Source of the DNA: Crossaster papposus
Lineage: Eukaryota; Echinodermata; Asteroidea; Velatida; Solasteridae
Direction: 5' to 3'
NCBI GenBank assembly: GCA_037893245.1
Contig: JBAIAA010000413.1
Location: 1,364,001-1,428,000, forward strand
Length of the DNA stretch: 64,000 bases
Shown: positions 1-15,000 of the stretch, in pieces
Numbering within the stretch: the stretch's first letter is position 1
How the letters are laid out: each line of letters starts with the position of its first letter
Made by a program: the position numbers and the translations under genes
The notes under the pieces: generated by a model
Databases searched by the model: none
Seen by the model: only the letters and a program-made list of their open reading frames with translations
What the model was told of the DNA's origin: nothing

Positions 1-3000
1 AAACACACCTCCCGAAAAGTGATACTTCCCGAGCCTGCAAGCAGCCATTTTACAAATGGCATCCCTCCACGTTCTAGGGCAATTAGGACCCATTTTTCAA
101 CCGTAATTTTGTCAAGTCTGCCCTCAGATTGAAGCTCAAAAACCAGGGAGTTGATCCTATGCTATATTTACACAATCCCACCATTTCTTTCACCAAACGG
201 CATCCGTTTTCAAAAGAAATTGTGGGGGCACTTTTAATGTAAATGAGCTAGCGTAGAAATGTTCCTTACAATTAGGGTGGTGCACCCTATGCACCTGCCT
301 AATTCAAGTCCCATTGAAAACAGTGTAAAATCAACAATGTTCACGACCAAGTTTCTTGCACACCGACATCACTGGGGTTTCTCAAACAACAATCAGATTA
401 TTGTCTTGGTCTTTATCTTTCCATTTCTTTTCAATTTTTAGTAGGTTAGCCAATTACATTTTTTAATATTCACACCGAAAGAAACACACCTCCCGAAAAG
501 TGATACTTCCCGAGCCTGCAAGCAGCCATTTTACAAATGGCATCCCTCCACGTTCTAGGGCAATTAGGACCCATTTTTCAACCGTAATTTTGTCAAGTCT
601 GCCCTCGGATTGAAGCTCAAAAACCAGGGAGTTGATCCAATGCTATATTTACACAATCCCACCATTTCTTTCACCAAACGGCATCCGTTTTCAAAAGAAA
701 TTGTGGGGGCACTTTTAATGCAAATGAGCTAGCGTAGAAATGTTCCTTACAATTAGGGTGGTGCACCCTATAGGGTGCACCTGCCTAATTCAAGTCCCAT
801 TGAAAAGAGTGTAAAATCAACAATGTTCACGACCAAGTTTCTTGCACACCGACATCACTGGGGTTTCTCAAACAACAATCAGATTATTGTCTTGGTCTTT
901 ATCTTTCCATTTCTTTTCAATTTTTAGTAGGTTAGCCAATTACATTTTTTAATATTCACACCGAAAGAAACACACCTCCCGAAAAGTGATACTTCCCGAG
1001 CCTGCAAGCAGCCATTTTACAAATGGCATCCCTCCACGTTCTAGGGCAATTAGGACCCATTTTTCAACCGTAATTTTGTCAAGTCTGCCCTCAGATTGAA
1101 GCTCAAAAACCAGGGAGTTGATCCTATGCTATATTTACACAATCCCACCATTTCTTTCACCAAACGGCATCCGTTTTCAAAAGAAATTGTGGGGGCACTT
1201 TTAATGCAAATGAGCTAGCGTAGAAATGTTCCGTACAATTAGGGTGGTGCACCCTATAGGGTGCACCTGCCTAATTCAAGTCCCATTGAAAACGGTGTAA
1301 AATCAACAATGTTCACGACCAAGTTTCTTGCACACCGACATCACTGGGGTTTCTCAAACAACAATCAGATTATTGTCTTGGTCTTTATCTTTCCATTTCT
1401 TTTCAATTTTTAGTAGGTTAGCCAATTACATTTTTTAATATTCACACCGAAAGAAACACACCTCCCGAAAAGTGATACTTCCCGAGCCTGCAAGCAGCCA
1501 TTTTACAAATGGCATCCCTCCACGTTCTAGGGCAATTAGGACCCATTTTTCAACCGTAATTTTGTCAAGTCTGCCCTCGGATTGAAGCTAAAAAACCAGG
1601 GAGTTGATCCTATGCTATATTTACACAATCCCACCATTTCTTTCACCAAACGGCATCCGTTTTCAAAAGAAATTGTGGGGGCACTTTTAATGCAAATGAG
1701 CTAGCGTAGAAATGTTCCTTACAATTAGGGTGGTGCACCCTATAGGGTGCACCTGCCTAATTCAAGTCCCATTGAAAACAGTGTAAAATCAACAATGTTC
1801 ACGACCAAGTTTCTTGCACACCGACATCACTGGGGTTTCTCAAACAACAATCAGATTATTGTCTTGGTCTTTATCTTTCCATTTCTTTTCAATTTTTAGT
1901 AGGTTAGCCAATTACATTTTTTAATATTCACACCGAAAGAAACACACCTCCCGAAAAGTGATACTTCCCGAGCCTGCAAGCAGCCATTTTACAAATGGCA
2001 TCCCTCCACGTTCTAGGGCAATTAGGACCCATTTTTCAACCGTAATTTTGTCAAGTCTGCCCTCAGATTGAAGCTCAAAAACCAGGGAGTTGATCCTATG
2101 CTATATTTACACAATCCCACCATTTCTTTCACCAAACGGCATCCGTTTTCAAAAGAAATTTTGGGGGCACTTTTAATGCAAATGAGCTAGCGTAGAAATG
2201 TTCCTTACAATTAGGGTGGTGCACCCTATAGGGTGCACCTGCCTAATTCAAGTCCCATTGAAAACAGTGTAAAATCAACAATGTTCACGACCAAGTTTCT
2301 TGCACACCGACATCACTGGGGTTTCTCAAACAACAATCAGATTATTGTCTTGGTCTTTATCTTTCCATTTCTTTTCAATTTTTAGTAGGTTAGCCAATTA
2401 CATTTTTTAATATTCACACCGAAAGAAACACACCTCCCGAAAAGTGATACTTCCCGAGCCTGCAAGCAGCCATTTTACAAATGGCATCCCTCCACGTTCT
2501 AGGGCAATTAGGACCCATTTTTCAACCGTAATTTTGTCAAGTCTGCCCTCAGATTGAAGCTCAAAAACCAGGGAGTTGATCCTATGCTATATTTACACAA
2601 TCCCACCATTTCTTTCACCAAACGGCATCCGTTTTCAAAAGAAATTGTGGGGGAAAATTTCATGCAAATGAGCTCGCGTAGAAATTCTCCTTACAATTAG
2701 GGTGGTGCACCCTATAGGGTGCACCTGCCTAATTCAAGTCCCATTGAAAACGGTGTAAAATCAACAATGTTCACGACCAAGTTTCTTGCACACCGACATC
2801 ACTGGGGTTTCTCAAACAACAATCAGATTATTGTCTTGGTCTTTATCTTTCCATTTCTTTTCAATTTTTAGTAGGTTAGCCAATTACATTTTTTAATATT
2901 CACACCGAAAGAAACACACCTCCCGAAAAGTGATACTTCCCGAGCCTGCAAGCAGCCATTTTACAAATGGCATCCCTCCACGTTCTAGGGCAATTAGGAC

Positions 3001-6000
3001 CCATTTTTCAACCGTAATTTTGTCAAGTCTGCCCTCAGATTGAAGCTCAAAAACCAGGGAGTTGATCCTATGCTATATTTACACAATCCCACCATTTCTT
3101 TCACCAAACGGCATCCGTTTTCAAAAGAAATTGTGGGGGCACTTTTAATGCAAATGAGCTAGCGTAGAAATGTTCCTTACAATTAGGGTGGTGCACCCTA
3201 TAGGGTGCACCTGCCTAATTCAAGTCCCATTGAAAACAGTGTAAAATCAACAATGTTCACGACCAAGTTTCTTGCACACCGACATCACTGGGGTTTCTCA
3301 AACAACAATCAGATTATTGTCTTGGTCTTTATCTTTCCATTTCTTTTCAATTTTTAGTAGGTTAGCCAATTACATTTTTTAATATTCACACCGAAAGAAA
3401 CACACCTCCCGAAAAGTGATACTTCCCGAGCCTGCAAGCAGCCATTTTACAAATGGCATCCCTCCACGTTCTAGGGCAATTAGGACCCATTTTTCAACCG
3501 TAATTTTGTCAAGTCTGCCCTCAGATTGAAGCTCAAAAACCAGGGAGTTGATCCTATGCTATATTTACACAATCCCACCATTTCTTTCACCAAACGGCAT
3601 CCGTTTTCAAAAGAAATTGTGGGGGCAAATTTCATGCAAATGAGCTCGCGTAGAAATTCTCCTTACAATTAGGGTGGTGCACCCTATAGGGTGCACCTGC
3701 CTAATTCAAGTCCCATTGAAAACGGTGTAAAATCAACAATGTTCACGACCAAGTTTCTTGCACACCGACATCACTGGGGTTTCTCAAACAACAATCAGAT
3801 TATTGTCTTGGTCTTTATCTTTCCATTTCTTTTCAATTTTTAGTAGGTTAGCCAATTACATTTTTTAATATTCACACCGAAAGAAACACACCTCCCGAAA
3901 AGTGATACTTCCCGAGCCTGCAAGCAGCCATTTTACAAATGGCATCCCTCCACGTTCTAGGGCAATTAGGACCCATTTTTCAACCGTAATTTTGTCAAGT
4001 CTGCCCTCGGATTAAAGCTAAAAAACCAGGGAGTTGATCCTATGCTATATTTACACAATCCCACCATTTCTTTCACCAAACGGCATCCGTTTTCAAAAGA
4101 AATTGTGGGGGCACTTTTAATGCAAATGAGCTAGCGTAGAAATGTTCCTTACAATTAGGGTGGTGCACCCTATAGGGTGCACCTGCCTAATTCAAGTCCC
4201 ATTGAAAACAGTGTAAAATCAACAATGTTCACGACCAAGTTTCTTGCACACCGACATCACTGGGGTTTCTCAAACAACAATCAGATTATTGTCTTGGTCT
4301 TTATCTTTCCATTTCTTTTCAATTTTTAGTAGGTTAGCCAATTACATTTTTTAATATTCACACCGAAAGAAACACACCTCCCGAAAAGTGATACTTCCCG
4401 AGCCTGCAAGCAGCCATTTTACAAATGGCATCCCTCCACGTTCTAGGGCAATTAGGACCCATTTTTCAACCGTAATTTTGTCAAGTCTGCCCTCAGATTG
4501 AAGCTCAAAAACCAGGGAGTTGATCCTATGCTATATTTACACAATCCCACCATTTCTTTCACCAAACGGCATCCGTTTTCAAAAGAAATTGTGGGGGCAA
4601 ATTTCATGCAAATGAGCTCGCGTAGAAATTCTCCTTACAATTAGGGTGGTGCACCCTATAGGGTGCACCTGCCTAATTCAAGTCCCATTGAAAACGGTGT
4701 AAAATCAACAATGTTCACGACCAAGTTTCTTGCACACCGACATCACTGGGGTTTCTCAAACAACAATCAGATTATTGTCTTGGTCTTTATCTTTCCATTT
4801 CTTTTCAATTTTTAGTAGGTTAGCCAATTACATTTTTTAATATTCACACCGAAAGAAACACACCTCCCGAAAAGTGATACTTCCCGAGCCTGCAAGCAGC
4901 CATTTTACAAATGGCATCCCTCCACGTTCTAGGGCAATTAGGACCCATTTTTCAACCGTAATTTTGTCAAGTCTGCCCTCAGATTGAAGCTCAAAAACCA
5001 GGGAGTTGATCCTATGCTATATTTACACATTCCCACCATTTCTTTCACCAAACGGCATCCGTTTTCAAAAGAAATTGTGGGGGCAAATTTCATGCAAATG
5101 AGCTCGCGTAGAAATTCTCCTTACAATTAGGGTGGTGCACCCTATAGGGTGCACCTGCCTAATTCAAGTCCCATTGAAAACGGTGTAAAATCAACAATGT
5201 TCACGACCAAGTTTCTTGCACACCGACATCACTGGGGTTTCTCAAACAACAATCAGATTATTGTCTTGGTCTTTATCTTTCCATTTCTTTTCAATTTTTA
5301 GTAGGTTAGCCAATTACATTTTTTTATATTCACACCAAAAGAAACTCACCTCGCAAAAAGTGATACTTCCCGAGCCTGCAAGCAGCCATTTTACAAATGG
5401 CATCCCTCCACGTTCTAGGGCAATTAGGACCCATTTTTCAACCGTAATTTTGTCAAGTCTGCCCTCAGATTGAAGCTCGAAAACCAGGGAGTTGATCCTA
5501 TGCTATATTTACACAATCCCACCATTTCTTTCACCAAACGGCATCCGTTTTCAAAAGAAATTGTGGGGGCACATTTCATGCAAATGAGCTCGCGTAGAAA
5601 TTCTCCTTACAATTAGGGTGGTGCACCCTATAGGGTGCACCTGCCTAATTCAAGTCCCATTGAAAACGGTGTAAAATCAACAATGTTCACGACCAAGTTT
5701 CTTGCACACCGACATCACTGGGGTTTCTCAAACAACAATCAGATTATTGTCTTGGTCTTTATCTTTCCATTTCTTTTCAATTTTTAGTAGGTTAGCCAAT
5801 TACATTTTTTAATATTCACACCAAAAGAAACTCACCTCCCGAAAAGTGATACTTCCCGAGCCTGCAAGCAGCCATTTTACAAATGGCATCCCTCCACGTT
5901 CTAGGGCAATTAGGACCCATTTTTCAACCGTAATTTTGTCAAGTCTGCCCTCAGATTGAAGCTCAAAAACCAGGGAGTTGATCCTATGCTATATTTACAC

Positions 6001-9000
6001 AATCCCACCATTTCTTTCACCAAACGGCATCCGTTTTCAAAGGAAATTGTGGGGGCAAATTTCATGCAAATGAGCTCGCGTAGAAATTCTCCTTACAATT
6101 AGGGTGGTGCACCCTATAGGGTGCACCTGCCTAATTCAAGTCCCATTGAAAACGGTGTAAAATCAACAATGTTCACGACCAAGTTTCTTGCACACCAACA
6201 TCACTGGGGTTTCTCAAACAACAATCAGATTATTGTCTTGGTCTTTATCTTTCCATTTCTTTTCAATTTTTAGTAGGTTAGCCAATTACATTTTTTTATA
6301 TTCACACCAAAAGAAACTCACCTCCCAAAAAGTGATACTTCCCGAGCCTGCAAGCAGCCATTTTACAAATGGCATCCCTCCACGTTCTAGGGCAATTAGG
6401 ACCCATTTTTCAACCGTAATTTTGTCAAGTCTGCCCTCAGATTGAAGCTCAAAAACCAGGGAGTTGATCCTATGCTATATTTACACAATCCCACCATTTC
6501 TTTCACCAAACGGCATCCGTTTTCAAAAGAAATTGTGGGGGCAAATTTCATGCAAATGAGCTCGCGTAGAAATTCTCCTTACAATTAGGGTGGTGCACCC
6601 TATAGGGTGCACCTGCCTAATTCAAGTCCCATTGAAAACGGTGTAAAATCAACAATGTTCACGACCAAGTTTCTTGCACACCGACATCACTGGGGTTTCT
6701 CAAACAACAATCAGATTATTGTCTTGGTCTTTATCTTTCCATTTCTTTTCAATTTTTAGTAGGTTAGCCAATTACATTTTTTTATATTCACACCAAAAGA
6801 AACTCACCTCCCGAAAAGTGATACTTCCCGAGCCTGCAAGCAGCCATTTTACAAATGGCATCCCTCCACGTTCTAGGGCAATTAGGACCCATTTTTCAAC
6901 CGTAATTTTGTCAAGTCTGCCCTCAGATTGAAGCTCAAAAACCAGGGAGTTGATCCTATGCTATATTTACACAATCCCACCATTTCTTTCACCAAACGGC
7001 ATCCGTTTTCCAAAGAAATTGTGGGGGCAAATTTCATGCAAATGAGCTCGCGTAGAAATTCTCCTTACAATTAGGGTGGTGCACCCTATAGGGTGCACCT
7101 GCCTAATTCAAGTCCCATTGAAAACGGTGTAAAATCAACAATGTTCACGACCAAGTTTCTTGCACACCGACATCACTGGGGTTTCTCAAACAACAATCAG
7201 ATTATTGTCTTGGTCTTTATCTTTCCATTTCTTTTCAATTTTTAGTAGGTTAGCCAATTACATTTTTTTATATTCACACCAAAAGAAACTCACCTCCCGA
7301 AAAGTGATACTTCCCGAGCCTGCAAGCAGCCATTTTACAAATGGCATCCCTCCACGTTCTAGGGCAATTAGGACCCATTTTTCAACCGTAATTTTGTCAC
7401 GTCTGCCCTCAGATTGAAGCTCAAAAACCAGGGAGTTGATCCTATGCTATATTTACACAATCCCACCATTTCTTTCACCAAACGGCATCCGTTTTCAAAA
7501 GAAATTGTGGGGGCAAATTTCATGCAAATGAGCTCGCGTAGAAATTATCCTTACAATTAGGGTGGTGCACCCTATAGGGTGCACCTGCCTAATTCAAGTC
7601 CCATTGAAAACGGTGTAAAATCAACAATGTTCACGACCAAGTTTCTTGCACACCGACATCACTGGGGTTTCTCAAACAACAATCAGATTATTGTCTTGGT
7701 CTTTATCTTTCCATTTCTTTTCAATTTTTAGTAGGTTAGCCAATTACATTTTTTTATATTCACACCAAAAGAAACTCACCTCCCGAAAAGTGATACTTCC
7801 CGAGCCTGCAAGCAGCCATTTTACAAATGGCATCCCTCCACGTTCTAGGGCAATTAGGACCCATTTTTCAACCGTAATTTTGTCAAGTCTGCCCTCAGAT
7901 TGAAGCTCAAAAACCAGGGAGTTGATCCTATGCTATATTTACACAATCCCACCATTTCTTTCACCAAACGGCATCCGTTTTCAAAAGAAATTGTGGGGGC
8001 AAATTTCATGCAAATGAGCTCGCGTAGAAATTCTCCTTACAATTAGGGTGGTGCACCCTATAGGGTGCACCTGCCTAATTCAAGTCCCATTGAAAACGGT
8101 GTAAAATCAACAATGTTCACGACCAAGTTTCTTGCACACCGACATCACTGGGGTTTCTCAAACAACAATCAGATTATTGTCTTGGTCTTTATCTTTCCAT
8201 TTCTTTTCAATTTTTAGTAGGTTAGCCAATTACGTTTTTTTATATTCACACCAAAAGAAACTCACCTCCCGAAAAGTGATACTTCCCGAGCCTGCAAGCA
8301 GCCATTTTACAAATGGCATCCCTCCACGTTCTAGGGCAATTAGGACCCATTTTTCAACCGTAATTTTGTCAAGTCTGCCCTCAGATTGAAGCTCAAAAAC
8401 CAGGGAGTTGATCCTATGCTATATTTACACAATCCCACCATTTCTTTCACCAAACGGCATCCGTTTTCCAAAGAAATTGTGGGGGCAAATTTCATGCAAA
8501 TGAGCTCGCGTAGAAATTCTCCTTACAATTAGGGTGGTGCACCCTATAGGGTGCACCTGCCTAATTCAAGTCCCATTGAAAACGGTGTAAAATCAACAAT
8601 GTTCACGACCAAGTTTCTTGCACACCGACATCACTGGGGTTTCTCAAACAACAATCAGATTATTGTCTTGGTCTTTATCTTTCCATTTCTTTTCAATTTT
8701 TAGTAGGTTAGCCAATTACATTTTTTAATATTCACACCGAAAGAAACACACCTCCCGAAAAGTGATACTTCCCGAGCCTGCAAGCAGCCATTTTACAAAT
8801 GGCATCCCTTCACGTTCTAGGGCAATTAGGACCCATTTTTCAACCGTAATTTTGTCAAGTCTGCCCTCAGATTGAAGCTCAAAAACCAGGGAGTTGATCC
8901 TATGCTATATTTACACAATCCCACCATTTCTTTCACCAAACGGCATCCGTTTTCAAAAGAAATTGTGGGGGCAAATTTCATGCAAATGAGCTCGCGTAGA

Positions 9001-12000
9001 AATTCTCCTTACAATTAGGGTGGTGCACCCTATAGGGTGCACCTGCCTAATTCAAGTCCCATTGAAAACGGTGTAAAATCAACAATGTTCACGACCAAGT
9101 TTCTTGCACACCGACATCACTGGGGGTTCTCAAACAACAATCAGATTATTGTCTTGGTCTTTATCTTTCCATTTCTTTTCAATTTTTAGTAGGTTAGCCA
9201 ATTACATTTTTTTATATTCACACCAAAAGAAACTCACCTCCCGAAAAGTGATACTTCCCGAGCCTGCAAGCAGCCATTTTACAAATGGCATCCCTCCACG
9301 TTCTAGGGCAATTAGGACCCATTTTTCAACCGTAATTTTGTCACGTCTGCCCTCAGATTGAAGCTCAAAAACCAGGGAGTTGATCCTATGCTATATTTAC
9401 ACAATCCCACCATTTCTTTCACCAAACGGCATCCGTTTTCAAAAGAAATTGTGGGGGCAAATTTCATGCAAATGAGCTCGCGTAGAAATTATCCTTACAA
9501 TTAGGGTGGTGCACCCTATAGGGTGCACCTGCCTAATTCAAGTCCCATTGAAAACGGTGTAAAATCAACAATGTTCACGACCAAGTTTCTTGCACACCGA
9601 CATCACTGGGGTTTCTCAAACAACAATCAGATTATTGTCTTGGTCTTTATCTTTCCATTTCTTTTCAATTTTTAGTAGGTTAGCCAATTACATTTTTTTA
9701 TATTCACACCAAAAGAAACTCACCTCCCGAAAAGTGATACTTCCCGAGCCTGCAAGCAGCCATTTTACAAATGGCATCCCTCCACGTTCTAGGGCAATTA
9801 GGACCCATTTTTCAACCGTAATTTTGTCAAGTCTGCCCTCAGATTGAAGCTCAAAAACCAGGGAGTTGATCCTATGCTATATTTACACAATCCCACCATT
9901 TCTTTCACCAAACGGCATCCGTTTTCAAAAGAAATTGTGGGGGCAAATTTCATGCAAATGAGCTCGCGTAGAAATTCTCCTTACAATTAGGGTGGTGCAC
10001 CCTATAGGGTGCACCTGCCTAATTCAAGTCCCATTGAAAACGGTGTAAAATCAACAATGTTCACGACCAAGTTTCTTGCACACCGACATCACTGGGGTTT
10101 CTCAAACAACAATCAGATTATTGTCTTGGTCTTTATCTTTCCATTTCTTTTCAATTTTTAGTAGGTTAGCCAATTACATTTTTTTATATTCACACCAAAA
10201 GAAACTCACCTCCCGAAAAGTGATACTTCCCGAGCCTGCAAGCAGCCATTTTACAAATGGCATCCCTCCACGTTCTAGGGCAATTAGGACCCATTTTTCA
10301 ACCGTAATTTTGTCAAGTCTGCCCTCAGATTGAAGCTCAAAAACCAGGGAGTTGATCCTATGCTATATTTACACAATCCCACCATTTCTTTCACCAAACG
10401 GCATCCGTTTTCCAAAGAAATTGTGGGGGCAAATTTCATGCAAATGAGCTCGCGTAGAAATTCTCCTTACAATTAGGGTGGTGCACCCTATAGGGTGCAC
10501 CTGCCTAATTCAAGTCCCATTGAAAACGGTGTAAAATCAACAATGTTCACGACCAAGTTTCTTGCACACCGACATCACTGGGGTTTCTCAAACAACAATC
10601 AGATTATTGTCTTGGTCTTTATCTTTCCATTTCTTTTCAATTTTTAGTAGGTTAGCCAATTACATTTTTTAATATTCACACCGAAAGAAACACACCTCCC
10701 GAAAAGTGATACTTCCCGAGCCTGCAAGCAGCCATTTTACAAATGGCATCCCTTCACGTTCTAGGGCAATTAGGACCCATTTTTCAACCGTAATTTTGTC
10801 AAGTCTGCCCTCAGATTGAAGCTCAAAAACCAGGGAGTTGATCCTATGCTATATTTACACAATCCCACCATTTCTTTCACCAAACGGCATCCGTTTTCAA
10901 AAGAAATTGTGGGGGCAAATTTCATGCAAATGAGCTCGCGTAGAAATTCTCCTTACAATTAGGGTGGTGCACCCTATAGGGTGCACCTGCCTAATTCAAG
11001 TCCCATTGAAAACGGTGTAAAATCAACAATGTTCACGACCAAGTTTCTTGCACACCGACATCACTGGGGGTTCTCAAACAACAATCAGATTATTGTCTTG
11101 GTCTTTATCTTTCCATTTCTTTTCAATTTTTAGTAGGTTAGCCAATTAGATTTTTTTATATTCACACCAAAAGAAACTCACCTCCCGAAAAGTGATACTT
11201 CCCGAGCCTGCAAGCAGCCATTTTACAAATGGCATCCCTCCACGTTCTAGGGCAATTAGGACCCATTTTTCAACCGTAATTTTGTCACGTCTGCCCTCAG
11301 ATTGAAGCTCAAAAACCAGGGAGTTGATCCTATGCTATATTTACACAATCCCACCATTTCTTTCACCAAACGGCATCCGTTTTCAAAAGAAATTGTGGGG
11401 GCAAATTTCATGCAAATGAGCTCGCGTAGAAATTCTCCTTACAATTAGGGTGGTGCACCCTATAGGGTGCACCTGCCTAATTCAAGTCCCATTGAAAACG
11501 GTGTAAAATCAACAATGTTCACGACCAAGTTTCTTGCACACCGACATCACTGGGGTTTCTCAAACAACAATCAGATTATTGTCTTGGTCTTTATCTTTCC
11601 ATTTCTTTTCAATTTTTAGTAGGTTAGCCAATTACATTTTTTTATATTCACACCAAAAGAAACTCACCTCCCGAAAAGTGATACTTCCCGAGCCTGCAAG
11701 CAGCCATTTTACAAATGGCATCCCTCCACGTTCTAGGGCAATTAGGACCCATTTTTCAAATGTAATTTTGTCAAGTCTGCCCTCAGATTGAAGCTCAAAA
11801 ACCAGGGAGTTGATCCTATGCTATATTTACACAATCCCACCATTTCTTTCACCAAACGGCATCCGTTTTCAAAAGAAATTGTGGGGGCAAATTTCATGCA
11901 AATGAGCTCGCGTAGAAATTCTCCTTACAATTAATTAGGGTGGTGCACCCTATAGGGTGCACCTGCCTAATTCAAGTCCCATTGAAAACGGTGTAAAATC

Positions 12001-15000
12001 AACAATGTTCACGACCAAGTTTCTTGCACACCGACATCACTGGGGTTTCTCAAACAACAATCAGATTATTGTCTTGGTCTTTATCTTTCCATTTCTTTTC
12101 AATTTTTAGTAGGTTAGCCAATTACATTTTTTAATATTCACACCGAAAGAAACACACCTCCCGAAAAGTGATACTTCCCGAGCCTGCAAGCAGCCATTTT
12201 ACAAATGGCATCCCTCCACGTTCTAGGGCAATTAGGACCAATTTTTCAACCGTAATTTTGTCAAGTCTGCCCTCGGATTGAAGCTAAAAAACCAGGGAGT
12301 TGATCCTATGCTATATTTACACAATCCCACCATTTCTTTCACCAAACGGCATCCGTTTTCAAAAGAAATTGTGGGGGCACTTTTAATGCAAATGAGCTAG
12401 CGTAGAAATGTTCCTTACAATTAGGGTGGTGCACCCTATAGGGTGCACCTGCCTAATTCAAGTCCCATTGAAAACAGTGTAAAATCAACAATGTTCACGA
12501 CCAAGTTTCTTGCACACCGACATCACTGGGGTTTCTCAAACAACAATCAGATTATTGTCTTGGTCTTTATCTTTCCATTTCTTTTCAATTTTTAGTAGGT
12601 TAGCCAATTACATTTTTTAATATTCACACCGAAAGAAACACACCTCCCGAAAAGTAATACTTCCCGAGCCTGCAAGCAGCCATTTTACAAATGGCATCCC
12701 TCCACGTTCTAGGGCAATTAGGACCCATTTTTCAACCGTAATTTTGTCAAGTCTGCCCTCAGATTGAAGCTCAAAAACCAGGGAGTTGATCCTATGCTAT
12801 ATTTACACAATCCCACCATTTCTTTCACCAAACGGCATCCGTTTTCAAAAGAAATTGTGGGGGCAAATTTCATGCAAATGAGCTCGCGTAGAAATTCTCC
12901 TTACAATTAGGGTGGTGCACCCTATAGGGTGCACCTGCCTAATTCAAGTCCCATTGAAAACGGTGTAAAATCAACAATGTTCACGACCAAGTTTCTTGCA
13001 CACCGACATCACTGGGGTTTCTCAAACAACAATCAGATTATTGTCTTGGTCTTTATCTTTCCATTTCTTTTCAATTTTTAGTAGGTTAGCCAATTACATT
13101 TTTTAATATTCACACCGAAAGAAACACACCTCCCGAAAAGTGATACTTCCCGAGCCTGCAAGCAGCCATTTTACAAATGGCATCCCTCCACGTTCTAGGG
13201 CAATTAGGACCCATTTTTCAACCGTAATTTTGTCAAGTCTGCCCTCAGATTGAAGCTCAAAAACCAGGGAGTTGATCCTATGCTATATTTACACAATCCC
13301 ACCATTCCTTTCACCAAACGGCATCCGTTTTCAAAAGAAATTGTGGGGGCACTTTTAATGCAAATGAGCTAGCGTAGAAATGTTCCTTACAATTAGGGTG
13401 GTGCACCCTATAGGGTGCACCTGCCTAATTCAAGTCCCATTGAAAACAGTGTAAAATCAACAATGTTCACGACCAAGTTTCTTGCACACCGACATCACTG
13501 GGGTTTCTCAAACAACAATCAGATTATTGTCTTGGTCTTTATCTTTCCATTTCTTTTCAATTTTTAGTAGGTTAGCCAATTACATTTTTTAATATTCACA
13601 CCGAAAGAAACACACCTCCCGAAAAGTGATACTTCCCGAGCCTGCAAGCAGCCATTTTACAAATGGCATCCCTCCACGTTCTAGGGCAATTAGGACCCAT
13701 TTTTCAACGGTAATTTTGTCAAGTCTGCCCTCAGATTGAAGCTCAAAAACCAGGGAGTTGATCCTATGCTATATTTACACAATCCCACCATTTCTTTCAC
13801 CAAACGGCATCCGTTTTCAAAAGAAATTGTGGGGGCAAATTTCATGCAAATGAGCTCGCGTAGAAATTCTCCTTACAATTAGGGTGGTGCACCCTATAGG
13901 GTGCACCTGCCTAATTCAAGTCCCATTGAAAACAGTGTAAAATCAACAATGTTCACGACCAAGTTTCTTGCACACCGACATCACTGGGGTTTCTCAAACA
14001 ACAATCAGATTATTGTCTTGGTCTTTATCTTTCCATTTCTTTTCAATTTTTAGTAGGTTAGCCAATTACATTTTTTAATATTCACACCGAAAGAAACACA
14101 CCTCCCGAAAAGTGATACTTCCCGAGCCTGCAAGCAGCCATTTTACAAATGGCATCCCTCCACGTTCTAGGGCAATTAGGACCCATTTTTCAACCGTAAT
14201 TTTGTCAAGTCTGCCCTCAGATTGAAGCTCAAAAACCAGGGAGTTGATCCTATGCTATATTTACACAATCCCACCATTTCTTTCACCAAACGGCATCCGT
14301 TTTCAAAAGAAATTGTGGGGGCAAATTTCATGCAAATGAGCTCGCGTAGAAATTCTCCTTACAATTAGGGTGGTGCACCCTATAGGGTGCACCTGCCTAA
14401 TTCAAGTCCCATTGAAAACGGTGTAAAATCAACAATGTTCACGACCAAGTTTCTTGCACACCGACATCACTGGGGTTTCTCAAACAACAATCAGATTATT
14501 GTCTTGGTCTTTATCTTTCCATTTCTTTTCAATTTTTAGTAGGTTAGCCAATTACATTTTTTAATATTCACACCGAAAGAAACACACCTCCCGAAAAGTG
14601 ATACTTCCCGAGCCTGCAAGCAGCCATTTTACAAATGGCATCCCTCCACGTTCTAGGGCAATTAGGACCCATTTTTCAACCGTAATTTTGTCAAGTCTGC
14701 CCTCAGATTGAAGCTCAAAAACCAGGGAGTTGATCCTATGCTATATTTACACAATCCCACCATTCCTTTCACCAAACGGCATCCGTTTTCAAAAGAAATT
14801 GTGGGGGCACTTTTAATGCAAATGAGCTAGCGTAGAAATGTTCCTTACAATTAGGGTGGTGCACCCTATAGGGTGCACCTGCCTAATTCAAGTCCCATTG
14901 AAAACAGTGTAAAATCAACAATGTTCACGACCAAGTTTCTTGCACACCGACATCACTGGGGTTTCTCAAACAACAATCAGATTATTGTCTTGGTCTTTAT

